Assembly (NCBI RefSeq): GCF_000735365.1
Contig: NZ_JMPL01000004.1
Span: 52,960-116,959 of the forward strand
DNA length: 64,000 nucleotides
Direction of reading: 5' to 3'
Source of the DNA: Kluyvera ascorbata ATCC 33433
Lineage (GTDB): Bacteria; Pseudomonadota; Gammaproteobacteria; Enterobacterales; Enterobacteriaceae
The notes under the pieces are model-generated. The model had not been told where the DNA came from. It saw only the letters and a program-made list of their open reading frames with translations, and ran no database searches. Shown piece after piece: positions 50,574-60,064 of the stretch (position 1 is the stretch's first letter; each line of letters begins with the position of its first letter). The translations under genes were made by a program, and so were the position numbers.

Positions 50574-52631
50574 TTATGCTGTACGGCGAACGATACGACA
50601 GTCCCAGGGTTGCAGTACCTGTTGACCGCTGGCATCAGCGCCGGTAGCGGCGTGCTCATAGCCATCAGGCAAGGTGACCGTCTGCGTCTGCGCGGTAAAG
50701 TTCTGCACAAAGACAAAGGTACTTTCGCCATCGGTACGCGCGGTTGCCACCACGCCCGGCGGGAAGCTGCTTGCAACCGCTCGAGGCAGCGCCAGTTCAT
50801 CCATCAACGAGGTGAAGAAATCACGCTGGAACGCCAGATCGTTACGCGAGGCAATATGCCACGCCTTGCCCTTACCGACGCTATTGACTGTCACGGCCGG
50901 GCGACCCGCATAAAAATCATCGCGATACGCTGCCAGCGTCTGCGCCGTTTCAGGATGAATCAACTCGCACAGGTGGCGTACCTGGTACGGCCCCTGTAGG
51001 CCAACCATGTTCCCCGCCAGCCCCTGAACCTGATTACGTTCGCCGTCGTCCAGGCAATCGATCTCTTCTGCCCAAATACCTAGCAATTTGCGCAGCGGGC
51101 CAGGGAAACCGCCAAGGTGGCAAAGGTCGCTTTCATTGACGATCCCCGTCCAGTAGGTAGTGACCAGATGACCGCCGTTAGCAACAAAGGCTTCGGCTCG
51201 CTCAGCAAAACCGTCGCGCACCATATACAGCATTGGCGCAATCACCAGCTGATAGGCGCTGAGATCGCCGTCGGCGTCAATCACGTCTACGGCGACCCCT
51301 TGCTCCCAGAACGGACGATAGTGTTCGTTCACCGTCTGTTCATACTCCATACCTTTGTTGCGTGGCCCCTGCGCGTCGTCCATCGCCCAACGGTTCTGCT
51401 GGTCAAAGATGATGGCGACCTTCGCATCGGTGCGACAGCCGACCACGTCCGGTAGCTGGCTTAATATATTGCCAAGCTGAGTGACTTCGCGGCCAACGCG
51501 GGTATCAAGATGGCCGACGTGGTCGATAATCGCGCCGTGGAATTTCTCCACCGAACCACGGCTCTTACGCCACTGGAAATACTGCACTGAATCCGCGCCA
51601 TGGGCTACCGCCTGTAGCGAAGAGAGGATGTGCATACCCGGTTTTTTCAGCTTGCTGGTCGGCTGCCAGTTGGTCACGCTCGGCGTGGACTCCATCAGCA
51701 CGAACGGTTTGCCGCCCTTCAGCGTACGCATCATGTCGTGGTACATCGCGGTATAGCAGGCGAGCGTGGTCTCGTCTTTATCGCGATGCCACATCGGATA
51801 GCTATCCCAGGAGATAAAATCCAGCGGCTCGGCAAGCTGCGAATAATCGTAGTCGTAGAAATATTCCATAAAGTTGGTGGTTACCGGCAGATCCGGGTTC
51901 GCCGCCTTCAATGGCGCAATTTCATGACGACAAAATTCCGTCACCTGCGCAGTATTAAAACGTCGCCAGTCAAGGTTCAGGCCATGAATAGACACTTCGC
52001 CCTGCGGCGACGGCGACTCAATCTGCTCCCAGTCGGTATAGGTATGGCTCCAGAAGGTGCTCCACCAGGCGTGGTTCAGATTATCGAGCGTCTCGTACCG
52101 CGCCTTCAGCCAATCGCGGAACTTCACCTGACAGCGCGGGCAGTGGCACTCACCGCCGTATTCATTGGAAATATGCCAGCCCAGCACCGCCGGATGCTGG
52201 GAATAGCGTTCCGCCAGCAGCGTGTTAATTTTCAGCGTTTTTTCACGGTAAACCGGCGAGGTCATACAGTGATTATGACGACCGCCGTGCAGCGCCGGAA
52301 CGCGATCGCGCCCCACGCGCAGCACTTCCGGGTAGGCTTTTGACATCCATGCCGGGCGCGCGCCGCTTGGCGTGGCTAAAAAGACATGTATCCCAGCGGC
52401 ATAAAGTTTATCAATAACATTATCCAGCCAGGCGAAATCAAATACGCCCTCTTGCGGTTCAAGTTTGGCCCAGCTAAATATCCCCACCGACATGACATTA
52501 CAGTTTGCCTGCTTCATCATCGTAATATCCTGGTCGATAATACCGGGATAATTCTCCCACTGCTCCGGGTTATAATCTGCGCCATGCAATAGCGCATTAA
52601 CCTTCGAGCTCAAAGGCGGAAATTTTTGCAT
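50574..52631 (-). CDS. ganA: GH42 beta-galactosidase
   Basis: 685 residues, cytoplasmic. GH42 start GADYNPEQWENYPGIIDQDI; acid/base Glu157 in GWHISNEYGG, followed by a Cys cluster (ECHCPRC) of the zinc site; nucleophile Glu314 in VLMESTPSVTNWQ. Cleaves beta-1,4-galacto-oligosaccharides brought in by the ABC transporter. 28 bases downstream of ganB. Confidence 0.93.
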   Translation of the reverse strand: MQKFPPLSSKVNALLHGADYNPEQWENYPGIIDQDITMMKQANCNVMSVGIFSWAKLEPQEGVFDFAWLDNVIDKLYAAGIHVFLATPSGARPAWMSKAYPEVLRVGRDRVPALHGGRHNHCMTSPVYREKTLKINTLLAERYSQHPAVLGWHISNEYGGECHCPRCQVKFRDWLKARYETLDNLNHAWWSTFWSHTYTDWEQIESPSPQGEVSIHGLNLDWRRFNTAQVTEFCRHEIAPLKAANPDLPVTTNFMEYFYDYDYSQLAEPLDFISWDSYPMWHRDKDETTLACYTAMYHDMMRTLKGGKPFVLMESTPSVTNWQPTSKLKKPGMHILSSLQAVAHGADSVQYFQWRKSRGSVEKFHGAIIDHVGHLDTRVGREVTQLGNILSQLPDVVGCRTDAKVAIIFDQQNRWAMDDAQGPRNKGMEYEQTVNEHYRPFWEQGVAVDVIDADGDLSAYQLVIAPMLYMVRDGFAERAEAFVANGGHLVTTYWTGIVNESDLCHLGGFPGPLRKLLGIWAEEIDCLDDGERNQVQGLAGNMVGLQGPYQVRHLCELIHPETAQTLAAYRDDFYAGRPAVTVNSVGKGKAWHIASRNDLAFQRDFFTSLMDELALPRAVASSFPPGVVATARTDGESTFVFVQNFTAQTQTVTLPDGYEHAATGADASGQQVLQPWDCRIVRRTA

Positions 52632-52659
52632 AATAAAATCCTGAAAAAGAGTGTTCGAA

Positions 52660-53862
52660 TTAATTAAATACTTTTACCGACGGCAAGACTTTCCCTTTGC
52701 AGTCAAATAGCGCCTGGTTTTCGCGTGCATTACCTTCTTTCCATTCATCATGGATATATTTCATGCCCGCTTTCGTAGCCCAGGTATTTCCCGGAACGGC
52801 AATCCAGGTTGGCTCCCAATAGAAAATGCCTTTGCCTCGATGATTGGGAACATCAATAACGGCCTGCATTAAGTCATGAATATAGTTATATTGCCCCTGA
52901 ACCGTGCCCGGATAACCGCCGTCTTTCTCTTCTTTCGCCTGGAAGCTGTTTTCTGCGTTATCGCAGTTCTCCAGGGTGTAGCCATAGGCGGCTTCGACCA
53001 CGATGACATCTTTGTTGTAGCGTTTGCTGATGTCATCCATGTTGGCCTTCAGCGCGCTAATAGGGCCGTTCCAGTAGGTATACATCGACAGACCAATCAC
53101 GTCATACGGGACGTTGCGCTTGCTGATCTCATCAAACCACCAGCGGAAGGTGTCGTTTTTAGTACCTTCAGCCAGGTGGAGCATGATTTTGACCTGCTCG
53201 CCGCCCTTCAGATTCTCTTTCAGCCCGGAAATCGCCGCGTTCAGCAGGCCTGCTAAACGGTCAAACTCGCCGCCGCCCTGCCCCCAGCTTTTGCCTTCAG
53301 GCCAGAGAATGCCACCGTTAATTTCGTTGCCAATCTGCACCATATCCGGCAGCACGCCCTCCTGCTTGAAGCGAGCGATGGTGTCACGGGTATAGTCGTG
53401 AATCTCGGTTTTCAGCTGCGGATAGTCCATCTTTTCCCAGGCTTTGGGTTTGTACTGCTTGCCCGGATCGGTCCAGAAATCGCTGTAGTGGAAGTCCAGC
53501 AGCAGCTTCATACCCTGCGCTTTTGCTCGCTTCGCTAGCGCCAGCGTACTGGCGAGATCGTTATCGCCGCCACCGTACGCTTTGCCGTCGGCATCTTTCG
53601 GGTCAACCCACAGGCGCAGACGAACGTAGTTCACGCCGTTGGCTTTAAGAATGGCCAGCGCGTCCTGCGGCTGATTTTGTTCGTTGTAGAAACGGGCGCC
53701 GTGCTTCTCGGCATCCAGCAGGGTCGAAATATCCGCGCCTTTAATAAAGTCCGCCGGCATGGCGTTAAACGGCTTTGTTTGCAGCGTCTCGGCCGCCAGC
53801 GAAGAGGCGGAAAAACTACAGGAGAGACAAACAGCAAGCAGAGCGGGTGCAAATCTTTTCAT
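52660..53862 (-). CDS. ganB: GH53 arabinogalactan endo-beta-1,4-galactanase
   Basis: 400 residues. Signal peptide (cleavage near SSLAA, residue 24), then the GH53 TIM barrel: FIKGADISTLLDAE, acid/base Glu180 in QIGNEINGGILWPEG, nucleophile Glu290 in VIVVEAAYGYT. Exported; cuts type I galactan into oligomers, probably in the periplasm or outside. It overlaps nothing but follows ganQ by four bases. Confidence 0.94.
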   Translation of the reverse strand: MKRFAPALLAVCLSCSFSASSLAAETLQTKPFNAMPADFIKGADISTLLDAEKHGARFYNEQNQPQDALAILKANGVNYVRLRLWVDPKDADGKAYGGGDNDLASTLALAKRAKAQGMKLLLDFHYSDFWTDPGKQYKPKAWEKMDYPQLKTEIHDYTRDTIARFKQEGVLPDMVQIGNEINGGILWPEGKSWGQGGGEFDRLAGLLNAAISGLKENLKGGEQVKIMLHLAEGTKNDTFRWWFDEISKRNVPYDVIGLSMYTYWNGPISALKANMDDISKRYNKDVIVVEAAYGYTLENCDNAENSFQAKEEKDGGYPGTVQGQYNYIHDLMQAVIDVPNHRGKGIFYWEPTWIAVPGNTWATKAGMKYIHDEWKEGNARENQALFDCKGKVLPSVKVFN

Positions 53863-53866
53863 GTGG

Positions 53867-54718
53867 TTATCCTTTGGTGCTGCCGGAGGTCAGGCCGGAC
53901 ACGAAGTATTTCTGTAATGCCAGATAGAGAATCGCCACCGGTACGGCAATCAATACGGCTCCTGCCGCGTAGGTGGTGTAACTGGCGCCCATTTTTTGCG
54001 CCACCAGGTTGTACAACCCGATAGGCAGCGTGTATTTATCCGGCGTACGCAGGATGGTGCTGGAGAGAATGAAATCCCCCAGCGGGCCGGTGAAGGAGAA
54101 CAGCGCCACCACCGCCACAATCGGCTTCGACAGCGGCATGATTATCTCGATGAAAATGCGGAAGTTACTCGCTCCGTCCATACGCGCGGACTCATCAAGA
54201 TCTTTGGGGATCGCATCGAGATAGCCCTTCATCAGATAGGTATTCATCGGGATCATCCCCGCCACGTAGATCAGCACCAGCGCGAAGTGGCTGTTAATCA
54301 GCCCCAGCAGCTGAGAGAGCACGAAAATGGCAATCAGCGCGGAGAACTGCGGGATCATCTGCAGCAGTAAAAACAGCATTAGCCCGTTCTGTCGCCCTTT
54401 AAAGCGAAAACGCGAGAACGCATAGGCGGTGAAGCTCACGCTAATTAGCGTCAGCACCATGGTCAGGAAACTGATTTTCATCGAGTTCCAGTACCAGGTC
54501 ATGTAGTTCACCTGGCCGTTAAACAGGTCGGCGTAGTGCTGGAACGACAGGTTCTCCGGAATAATAGAGGTGCTCAACAGGCTGTTCCCGGCGTTGAGCG
54601 ACGCGCCAATAGTCCAGATCAGCGGGTAAATAATGATGGTGGAAACCAGCACGATAACCAGCCAGGAGAGCGACAGTCGCACCCATTTTTCACGTTTAAT
54701 ACTTTGTGATTTAGCCAT
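53867..54718 (-). CDS. ganQ: Galacto-oligosaccharide ABC permease (MalG-type)
   Basis: 283 residues, six membrane helices. Cytosolic EAA loop EAATMDGAS-like: DESARMDGASNFRIFIEIIMPLSKP, and MalG-like end SGLTSGSTKG. Pairs with the MalF-type permease nine bases upstream. Confidence 0.93.
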   Translation of the reverse strand: MAKSQSIKREKWVRLSLSWLVIVLVSTIIIYPLIWTIGASLNAGNSLLSTSIIPENLSFQHYADLFNGQVNYMTWYWNSMKISFLTMVLTLISVSFTAYAFSRFRFKGRQNGLMLFLLLQMIPQFSALIAIFVLSQLLGLINSHFALVLIYVAGMIPMNTYLMKGYLDAIPKDLDESARMDGASNFRIFIEIIMPLSKPIVAVVALFSFTGPLGDFILSSTILRTPDKYTLPIGLYNLVAQKMGASYTTYAAGAVLIAVPVAILYLALQKYFVSGLTSGSTKG

Positions 54719-54727
54719 GTGATTCCC

Positions 54728-56035
54728 TTACGCCATGTCGTCATTTTTGAAGGATTTCGTGGCGCGGAACTGCCACAACGCCAGACCGACGACAAAAATC
54801 GACAGCAGAATGGTAATAGTTGCCGCAATGGCATACTGGGAAGAGGACATGGTCAGCTTATAGATCCACGACACCAGAATATCCGTACCGCCCGCGTTCG
54901 ACCCGGCCACCGCCGGCCCACCGTTGTTAAACAGGTAGATGATGTTGAAGTTGTTAAAGTTGAAGGTGTATTGCGTGATGATGATTGGCGCAATCGAGTA
55001 GAGCACCAGCGGCAGCGTGATCGTCCGCAGTTTGGTGGTGGTGCTGGCACCGTCCATCGTCGCCGCCTCGTAGAGATCGTCAGGAATCGCCTGCAATACC
55101 CCAGTGGTCATCGCGAACACAAACGGGAAGCCAAGCCAGGTCTGCATCATAATCAGCGCGGTCTTGGTCCAGAACGGGTCGGTCATCCACGCTTTTGGGC
55201 TGATGCCGAAGAACGACAGAATCGCGTTGTTAATCACGCCGAAAGAGTCGTTAAACATCCCGGCGAACACCAGAATGGTGACAAAGCCCGGTACCGCCCA
55301 CGGCAGAATAAAGATGGTACGGATAAGCGGCTTAAAGCGCAGATCCTTCTGGTTGACCAGAATTGCCAGCAGTACGCCCACGGTACATTGCAGCGTGGTG
55401 GCCAGCAGCGTCCAGACCACCGTCCACTGCAGCACGTCGAAGAAGGTCGAGCGCCAGATGGACAGCGTGAAAATATTAACGAAGTTCTTAAGCCCTACCC
55501 AATCCACCAGCTTCGCAGGCGGCGTGTGGTAAAGGTTATAGTTGGTAAAAGCGATGGCGAAACCAAACAGGATTGGGAAAATCACTACGAACACCAGCAG
55601 GATGAAGCCTGGGGTGATCATTAAATAGGGGAAGCCATCGCTCAGCAGCATCTGGTACTGCTTGCGCACGCTGTTCAGTTGCTGGCCATCGTCACGCTTC
55701 TTACCGTTCACCCACGCATCGCGAAGGGAAAGGTAATAAACGGTAGCGCCAAAGGCGACAATCAGCACGCTGATAATCCCTTCCGCTAACAGGAAAATAG
55801 AGTTATCGCGCGGGACCTCTTCTCCCAGCGTGTATAGCCCCCACAGCCCTTCGCGCAGGAAGTCATAAAACACGCCCATAAAGCTGCTGAGCAGCACCAG
55901 GAAGATAAGTCCCTTCAGCCACTGGCGGTGATAGAACTGGCCAAAGCCAGGCACAATGGCCAACAGCAGGCCGCACCACGCATGGCGTCCGGCCCCCTGT
56001 GCTCTGTTTAAATTTTCGCTGGGATTGATAATCAC
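54728..56035 (-). CDS. ganP: Galacto-oligosaccharide ABC permease (MalF-type)
   Basis: 435 residues starting with GTG at 56033-56035, seven bases after GGAG. Extra N-terminal helices as in MalF, then the EAA loop YEAATMDGASTTTKLRTITLPL. Together with GanQ it forms the channel. A hairpin at 56054-56073 separates it from the binding-protein gene. Confidence 0.92.
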   Translation of the reverse strand: MIINPSENLNRAQGAGRHAWCGLLLAIVPGFGQFYHRQWLKGLIFLVLLSSFMGVFYDFLREGLWGLYTLGEEVPRDNSIFLLAEGIISVLIVAFGATVYYLSLRDAWVNGKKRDDGQQLNSVRKQYQMLLSDGFPYLMITPGFILLVFVVIFPILFGFAIAFTNYNLYHTPPAKLVDWVGLKNFVNIFTLSIWRSTFFDVLQWTVVWTLLATTLQCTVGVLLAILVNQKDLRFKPLIRTIFILPWAVPGFVTILVFAGMFNDSFGVINNAILSFFGISPKAWMTDPFWTKTALIMMQTWLGFPFVFAMTTGVLQAIPDDLYEAATMDGASTTTKLRTITLPLVLYSIAPIIITQYTFNFNNFNIIYLFNNGGPAVAGSNAGGTDILVSWIYKLTMSSSQYAIAATITILLSIFVVGLALWQFRATKSFKNDDMA

Positions 56036-56053
56036 ACACGGCTCCTTCTGAAA

Positions 56054-56073
56054 ACGGGAGGTCCCCCTCCCGT
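56054..56073 (-). other. Intercistronic hairpin between binding protein and permease genes
   Basis: ACGGGAGG / CCTCCCGT, perfect 8-bp stem with 4-base loop. In the malEFG operon a similar position holds REP sequences that keep the binding-protein mRNA more abundant. Confidence 0.65.
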
Positions 56074-56088
56074 CCGTGACGTCAGTGC

Positions 56089-57321
56089 TTACTGGTTACT
56101 CGCCTGCATGGCTTCGATCTGCATCTTGACCTGTTTTTCGGCGTTATCGAGCGCCGCTTTCGGCTCTTGCTTACCGGTGAGGCTCAGCTCGAGCGCCGCG
56201 TTAGCTGGCCCCCACACTTCGCCCATTTCCGGAATACCCGGCATTGCCGTAGCGCGTGCCGCCTGCACCGCAACGGCGCTGGCTTTCTCATCGTTCTTGA
56301 TAATCGGATCGTCAATCATCGCCTTCTGCGGCGGGATCTCACGCGTTGCGATATAGCGTGTTTTCACGTACTGCGGCTGGTTGATAAACGCAATGAACTT
56401 CTGCGCCATCTCCTTATCTTTACTCCAGGTCGACACCACGTAGCCCTTCACGCCAAGGAAGGAGCTCATCGGTTTACCGTCCGGCAGGTTTGGCAGCGGT
56501 GCCACACCATAGTTGATGCCCGCAGCTTCATACGGCTGGAAAGCCCACGGCCCGTTGATAACCGCCGCCGCTTTCTTCTCAGTGAACAGCGAATCGATGG
56601 CGTTCAGGCCGTTGTCGCCAATAATCCCCGCTGGGAACACGCCGTCGGCATAGAATTTTTTCAGGTAAGTGACCGCTTCAACGGCACCAGGCTTGTTCAG
56701 ACCGACATCCTGCGCGTTGTAGCCGCCTTTGCCGTTATCGCCAAAGATATAGCCGCCCATCGGGCCAATCGCGCCCCAGCTGTAGTAAATCTGGTCGAAC
56801 TTGGCGAGCAGGCCGTATTTGTTTTGCGCACGCTGTTTCTTCGAGTAGTCGTACCATTCCGGGAGGCTTGCCAGCGGCTTGTCGATTAAATCTTTGTTGT
56901 AAATCAGCACCAGCGTTTCGACCGCTTTCGGCACGCCATACAGAGCGTTATCCATACGAAAAGCGTTAATCGACGCGGGGGTAAACTCATCAATCTGCTT
57001 CTGGTCCAGCTTCAGCGGCGACAGCAGCCCCTGAACCACCGCGCCACCGAGCTGATCGTTGGGAATAACCAGCACATCTGGGCCAATCCCTGCCGGGCCA
57101 TCAAGGCGCAGTTTTTCTAGCTGCTGCGCGTAGGGCATCTCCTGCACGTTGACCTTAACGTCATACTGTTTTTCAAAATCAGCGATGGCATCCTTAATTC
57201 CGGCGGATTTCTTTATGTCTTCCCAGACGTTAAGCTGCGTAGCCGCATGAGCCTGCAGGCTAATCAACTGCCCCGCGGCCAGAGTGGTAAGGATTAGTGC
57301 GGCAATGGTGTTCTTTTTCAT
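56089..57321 (-). CDS. ganO: Galacto-oligosaccharide ABC binding protein (MalE-type)
   Basis: 410 residues from the ATG at 57319-57321 (SD GAGGTTG). Signal peptide ending LISLQAHA at residue 26, no lipobox. MalE-like fold: TQLNVWEDIKKSAGIKDAIADFEKQYDV, GPDVLVIPNDQLGGAVVQGLLSPL, AVINGPWAFQPYEAAGINYGVAPLPNL. First gene of the operon. Confidence 0.93.
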   Translation of the reverse strand: MKKNTIAALILTTLAAGQLISLQAHAATQLNVWEDIKKSAGIKDAIADFEKQYDVKVNVQEMPYAQQLEKLRLDGPAGIGPDVLVIPNDQLGGAVVQGLLSPLKLDQKQIDEFTPASINAFRMDNALYGVPKAVETLVLIYNKDLIDKPLASLPEWYDYSKKQRAQNKYGLLAKFDQIYYSWGAIGPMGGYIFGDNGKGGYNAQDVGLNKPGAVEAVTYLKKFYADGVFPAGIIGDNGLNAIDSLFTEKKAAAVINGPWAFQPYEAAGINYGVAPLPNLPDGKPMSSFLGVKGYVVSTWSKDKEMAQKFIAFINQPQYVKTRYIATREIPPQKAMIDDPIIKNDEKASAVAVQAARATAMPGIPEMGEVWGPANAALELSLTGKQEPKAALDNAEKQVKMQIEAMQASNQ

Positions 57322-57667
57322 TATCAACCTCATGTGAAGGTGTAACAATTTATCGTTTTAAACTACAGGGTACAGCACACTGTGACGCTTATAATGCTTG
57401 TTTAGCACCGAGTTACTCGTCTGCCTGTGATTTGTTATACGCTACGCTTTGAGTGATGATAAAACCACTGACAACTGCGAGTTGTGTGATCGTGATTGCA
57501 GAAATGAAACATCGATATAGGGCGCGTAAATAGCGGAAGTTATAGTCGTGCCATGATTTTCACGCTGTTGAGCACCGTTTAGCTAAATTGTCATACGTAG
57601 TACACAAATGGCATTTAGCGGCACTCATCCAACGGCAGGCAAAGGTTAATAACTTCGGGGAACGTCG
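57322..57667. promoter_or_regulatory. Divergent promoter region of ganO operon and ATPase gene
   Basis: 346 bases without a gene. Holds CRP-like TGTGATCGTGATTGCA (about 57484-57499, weak right half), TGTTATACG at 57433-57441, and TGTCATACGTAGTACACAAA at 57589-57608, which resembles the motif at 48488-48506 near the regulator gene. Confidence 0.5.
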
Positions 57668-58777
57668 ATGTCTAATATCCGACTGAGGAATGTCACGAAA
57701 CGCTTTGGCAGCACCGTCACGCTGCATAATGTCAATCTCGATATTGAAGACGGCGAATTTGCCGTATTTGTCGGCCCGTCCGGCTGCGGTAAATCAACGC
57801 TGCTGCGCATGATTGCCGGGCTGGAGGAAGTCAGCGACGGCGAAGTGCTGATTGGCGACGAAGTCATGAACGATGTCGCGCCATCCCATCGCGGCGTGGC
57901 GATGGTGTTCCAGTCTTACGCGCTCTACCCACACATGACCGTTGCCGAGAACATGGGCTATGGCCTGAAGGTGAACAAAGTACCAAAAGACGATATTCGT
58001 CGTCAGGTTGAAATGGTCGCCAAAACGCTGCAGCTTTCGCACCTGTTGGACCGCAAACCTAAGCAACTTTCCGGTGGCCAGCGCCAGCGAGTGGCTATTG
58101 GTCGTGCCATCGTGCGTAACCCGCGCGTCTTTATGTTTGATGAACCGCTGTCAAACCTCGATGCCGAACTGCGCGTGGACATGCGTCTGCACATTGCGCG
58201 CCTGCACCAGGAGCTGAAAACCACCATGGTTTATGTCACCCACGATCAGGTCGAAGCGATGACGCTGGCCGATAAAATCGTGGTGATGAACTACGGCAAG
58301 GTCGAGCAGATGGGCTCACCGATGGACCTTTACTACAACCCGATCAACAAGTTCGTCGCCGGGTTTATCGGCTCACCGAAGATGAACTTCCTGCCCGCTA
58401 CCGTTGCCGACTGGCAGCCAGGCTCGCTGACCGTAAACCTCGCCCAACAGCATACGCTGACGCTGGCGATAGAGACCGCCCCGCTCACGCCAGGTGCCAC
58501 CGTCACGCTGGGCATTCGCCCGGAGCATCTCTCAACCGACACCAGCCGCGGGACGGTACTGGCCTTTAACTGTGAAGTGGTTGAGCGCCTTGGCAACAAC
58601 ACCTATCTGTTCGGACAATGCTACGGCCACGACAACGTCAAAATCCTGCTGCCGGGCGATGTCCACTTCCGCCCGTGGCAGCAAATTGACCTCGCCTTCG
58701 ATAACCAGCACTGCATGGTCTTCGATGAAGATGGCCTGCGCATCAGCGCCGATATTGCCGCGCCTAATCAGCATTAA
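57668..58777 (+). CDS. Sugar ABC transporter ATP-binding protein (MalK/MsmX-type)
   Basis: 369 residues. Walker [12 protein letters not shown], signature LSGGQRQR, Walker [13 protein letters not shown], switch His in [10 protein letters not shown], and the MalK-like C-terminal OB/TOBE domain (LGIRPEHL). Divergent from ganO; powers GanOPQ. Terminator follows at 58791. Confidence 0.93.
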   Translation: MSNIRLRNVTKRFGSTVTLHNVNLDIEDGEFAVFVGPSGCGKSTLLRMIAGLEEVSDGEVLIGDEVMNDVAPSHRGVAMVFQSYALYPHMTVAENMGYGLKVNKVPKDDIRRQVEMVAKTLQLSHLLDRKPKQLSGGQRQRVAIGRAIVRNPRVFMFDEPLSNLDAELRVDMRLHIARLHQELKTTMVYVTHDQVEAMTLADKIVVMNYGKVEQMGSPMDLYYNPINKFVAGFIGSPKMNFLPATVADWQPGSLTVNLAQQHTLTLAIETAPLTPGATVTLGIRPEHLSTDTSRGTVLAFNCEVVERLGNNTYLFGQCYGHDNVKILLPGDVHFRPWQQIDLAFDNQHCMVFDEDGLRISADIAAPNQH

Positions 58778-58790
58778 TCCCCGCCTTCCA

Positions 58791-58811
58791 CGCACGGCCT
58801 TACGCCGTGCG
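58791..58811 (+). terminator. Terminator after ATPase gene
   Basis: Perfect 8-bp stem CGCACGGC / GCCGTGCG with a 5-base loop; weak T-tract. Confidence 0.75.
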
Positions 58812-58863
58812 CTTTAGCTAATTTTCGCAAAAGCTCAGACCCCCACTTCGTCATAAATTAGAA

Positions 58864-58875
58864 AATAACGTTATT
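58864..58875. promoter_or_regulatory. Palindrome upstream of oxygenase operon
   Basis: Perfect 12-base palindrome AATAACGTTATT, 57 bases before the Cys-rich upstream ORF. Could be a regulator site; the regulator is unknown. Confidence 0.45.
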
Positions 58876-58931
58876 GGTCGACCCCTCCGCCATCAGGCAG
58901 TCTGTTGTTATCAACCCGACGGAGATATCCC

Positions 58932-59063
58932 ATGCAGCGCTGTTGTTGTCATCCCGCATTTGCACCACCTGAACATTACGGCATTTATCTGCAAAACGGA
59001 GTATTCAATGAGTCTGACCACCCTGCCCATCCTCAGCCTGGCGCACTACCACCAGACGTCTGA
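58932..59063 (+). CDS. Cys-rich overlapping upstream ORF, candidate leader peptide
   Basis: 43 codons, ATG eight bases after GGAG. Begins Met-Gln-Arg-Cys-Cys-Cys-His-Pro, with three consecutive TGT codons at 58941-58949. It spans the SD (58997-59002) and ATG (59008) of the next gene in another frame and stops at TGA 59061-59063. A ribosome held at the Cys codons would leave the oxygenase SD open; a ribosome that passes would cover it. Followed by an oxygenase and a NlpA-family transporter, it fits a cysteine-responsive leader. No such leader is known to me here, so the function is inference. Confidence 0.5.
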   Translation: MQRCCCHPAFAPPEHYGIYLQNGVFNESDHPAHPQPGALPPDV

Positions 59064-60039
59064 GCGCGCTGAGTTTCTGCTGCAACTTCGCCACGCCGCC
59101 CGCGACGTCGGCTTTTTCTATCTCACCGATCACGGTATCAACGATGCCTTGCAGCAGTCGCTGCAGTCGGAATCGCGCCGCTTTTTCGCCCTGTCCGACG
59201 AACAAAAACAGCAGGTGGCGATGATTCATTCTCCACACTTTCGCGGCTACAACCGCAGCGCGGCAGAGCTAACGCGCGGCCAGCCGGACTGGCGGGAACA
59301 GTTTGATATCGGTGCCGAACGTCAGGCCGTCTCACTGCGCGAGCACGACCCGCGCTGGCTTCAGCTTCAGGGGCCAAATCTCTGGCCTGAGGCGCTTCCC
59401 ACCCTGCGTCCGGTGCTGTTGCAATGGCAACGGGCGATGACCGAGATGGCGATGACGCTGCTGCGCGCCTTTGCTGAGGCGCTCGAATTGCCCCCCGAGG
59501 CGTTTGACACCCTGTACGGCGAGAAGCCCAACGAGCATATCAAGCTGATCCGTTATCCCGGCCAGCAGGAGACGCAAAGCAGCACCCAAGGCGTTGGTGC
59601 GCATAAAGATTCCGGCTTCCTGAGTTTCCTGCTGCAAGATGAGCAGAAAGGGCTACAGGTAGAAGTCAGCGACGGCCACTGGATTGACGCCAAACCACTG
59701 CCAGGCAGCTTTGTGGTGAACATCGGTGAACTGCTGGAACTGGCAACTAACGGCTATCTGCGCGCCACCGTTCACCGCGTGATCTCACCGCCCGCGAACC
59801 AGCAGCGCCTCTCCATCGCCTTCTTCTTAGGGGCGCAGCTGGACGCCGTGGTGCCGGTTTATTCCCTGCCCGAACCGCTGGCACGAGAAGCCAACGGCCC
59901 ACAAAGCGATCCGCAGAATCCGCTACTGCGAGATGTGGGTTGGAACTACCTGAAAGGCCGCCTGCGCTCCCACCCGGACGTGGCGGAGCGCTATTACCGT
60001 GACGTACTGCGCGCACGCAGTGAACAGCTGATTGCCTGA
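59008..60039 (+). CDS. Isopenicillin N synthase-like Fe(II)/2-oxoglutarate oxygenase
   Basis: 343 residues from the ATG at 59008 with SD ACGGAG. DIOX_N domain (LPILSLAHYHQTSERAEFL, HAARDVGFFYLTDHGI), then the jelly-roll with iron ligands His199 and Asp201 (GVGAHKDSGF) and His256 (TVHRVIS), and Arg267-x-Ser269 for the co-substrate carboxylate (QQRLSIAF). Substrate unknown. First structural gene of an operon with a NlpA-type ABC transporter, so it may act on the imported compound. Confidence 0.9.
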   Translation: MSLTTLPILSLAHYHQTSERAEFLLQLRHAARDVGFFYLTDHGINDALQQSLQSESRRFFALSDEQKQQVAMIHSPHFRGYNRSAAELTRGQPDWREQFDIGAERQAVSLREHDPRWLQLQGPNLWPEALPTLRPVLLQWQRAMTEMAMTLLRAFAEALELPPEAFDTLYGEKPNEHIKLIRYPGQQETQSSTQGVGAHKDSGFLSFLLQDEQKGLQVEVSDGHWIDAKPLPGSFVVNIGELLELATNGYLRATVHRVISPPANQQRLSIAFFLGAQLDAVVPVYSLPEPLAREANGPQSDPQNPLLRDVGWNYLKGRLRSHPDVAERYYRDVLRARSEQLIA

Positions 60040-60064
60040 TAACCATTAAAATAAGGAACACACC

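Noticed and set aside
59054-59061. AGACGTCT, an exact MetJ half-box near the MetNIQ-like genes
   Set aside because: Only one copy, inside the oxygenase coding region; MetJ needs at least two adjacent boxes.
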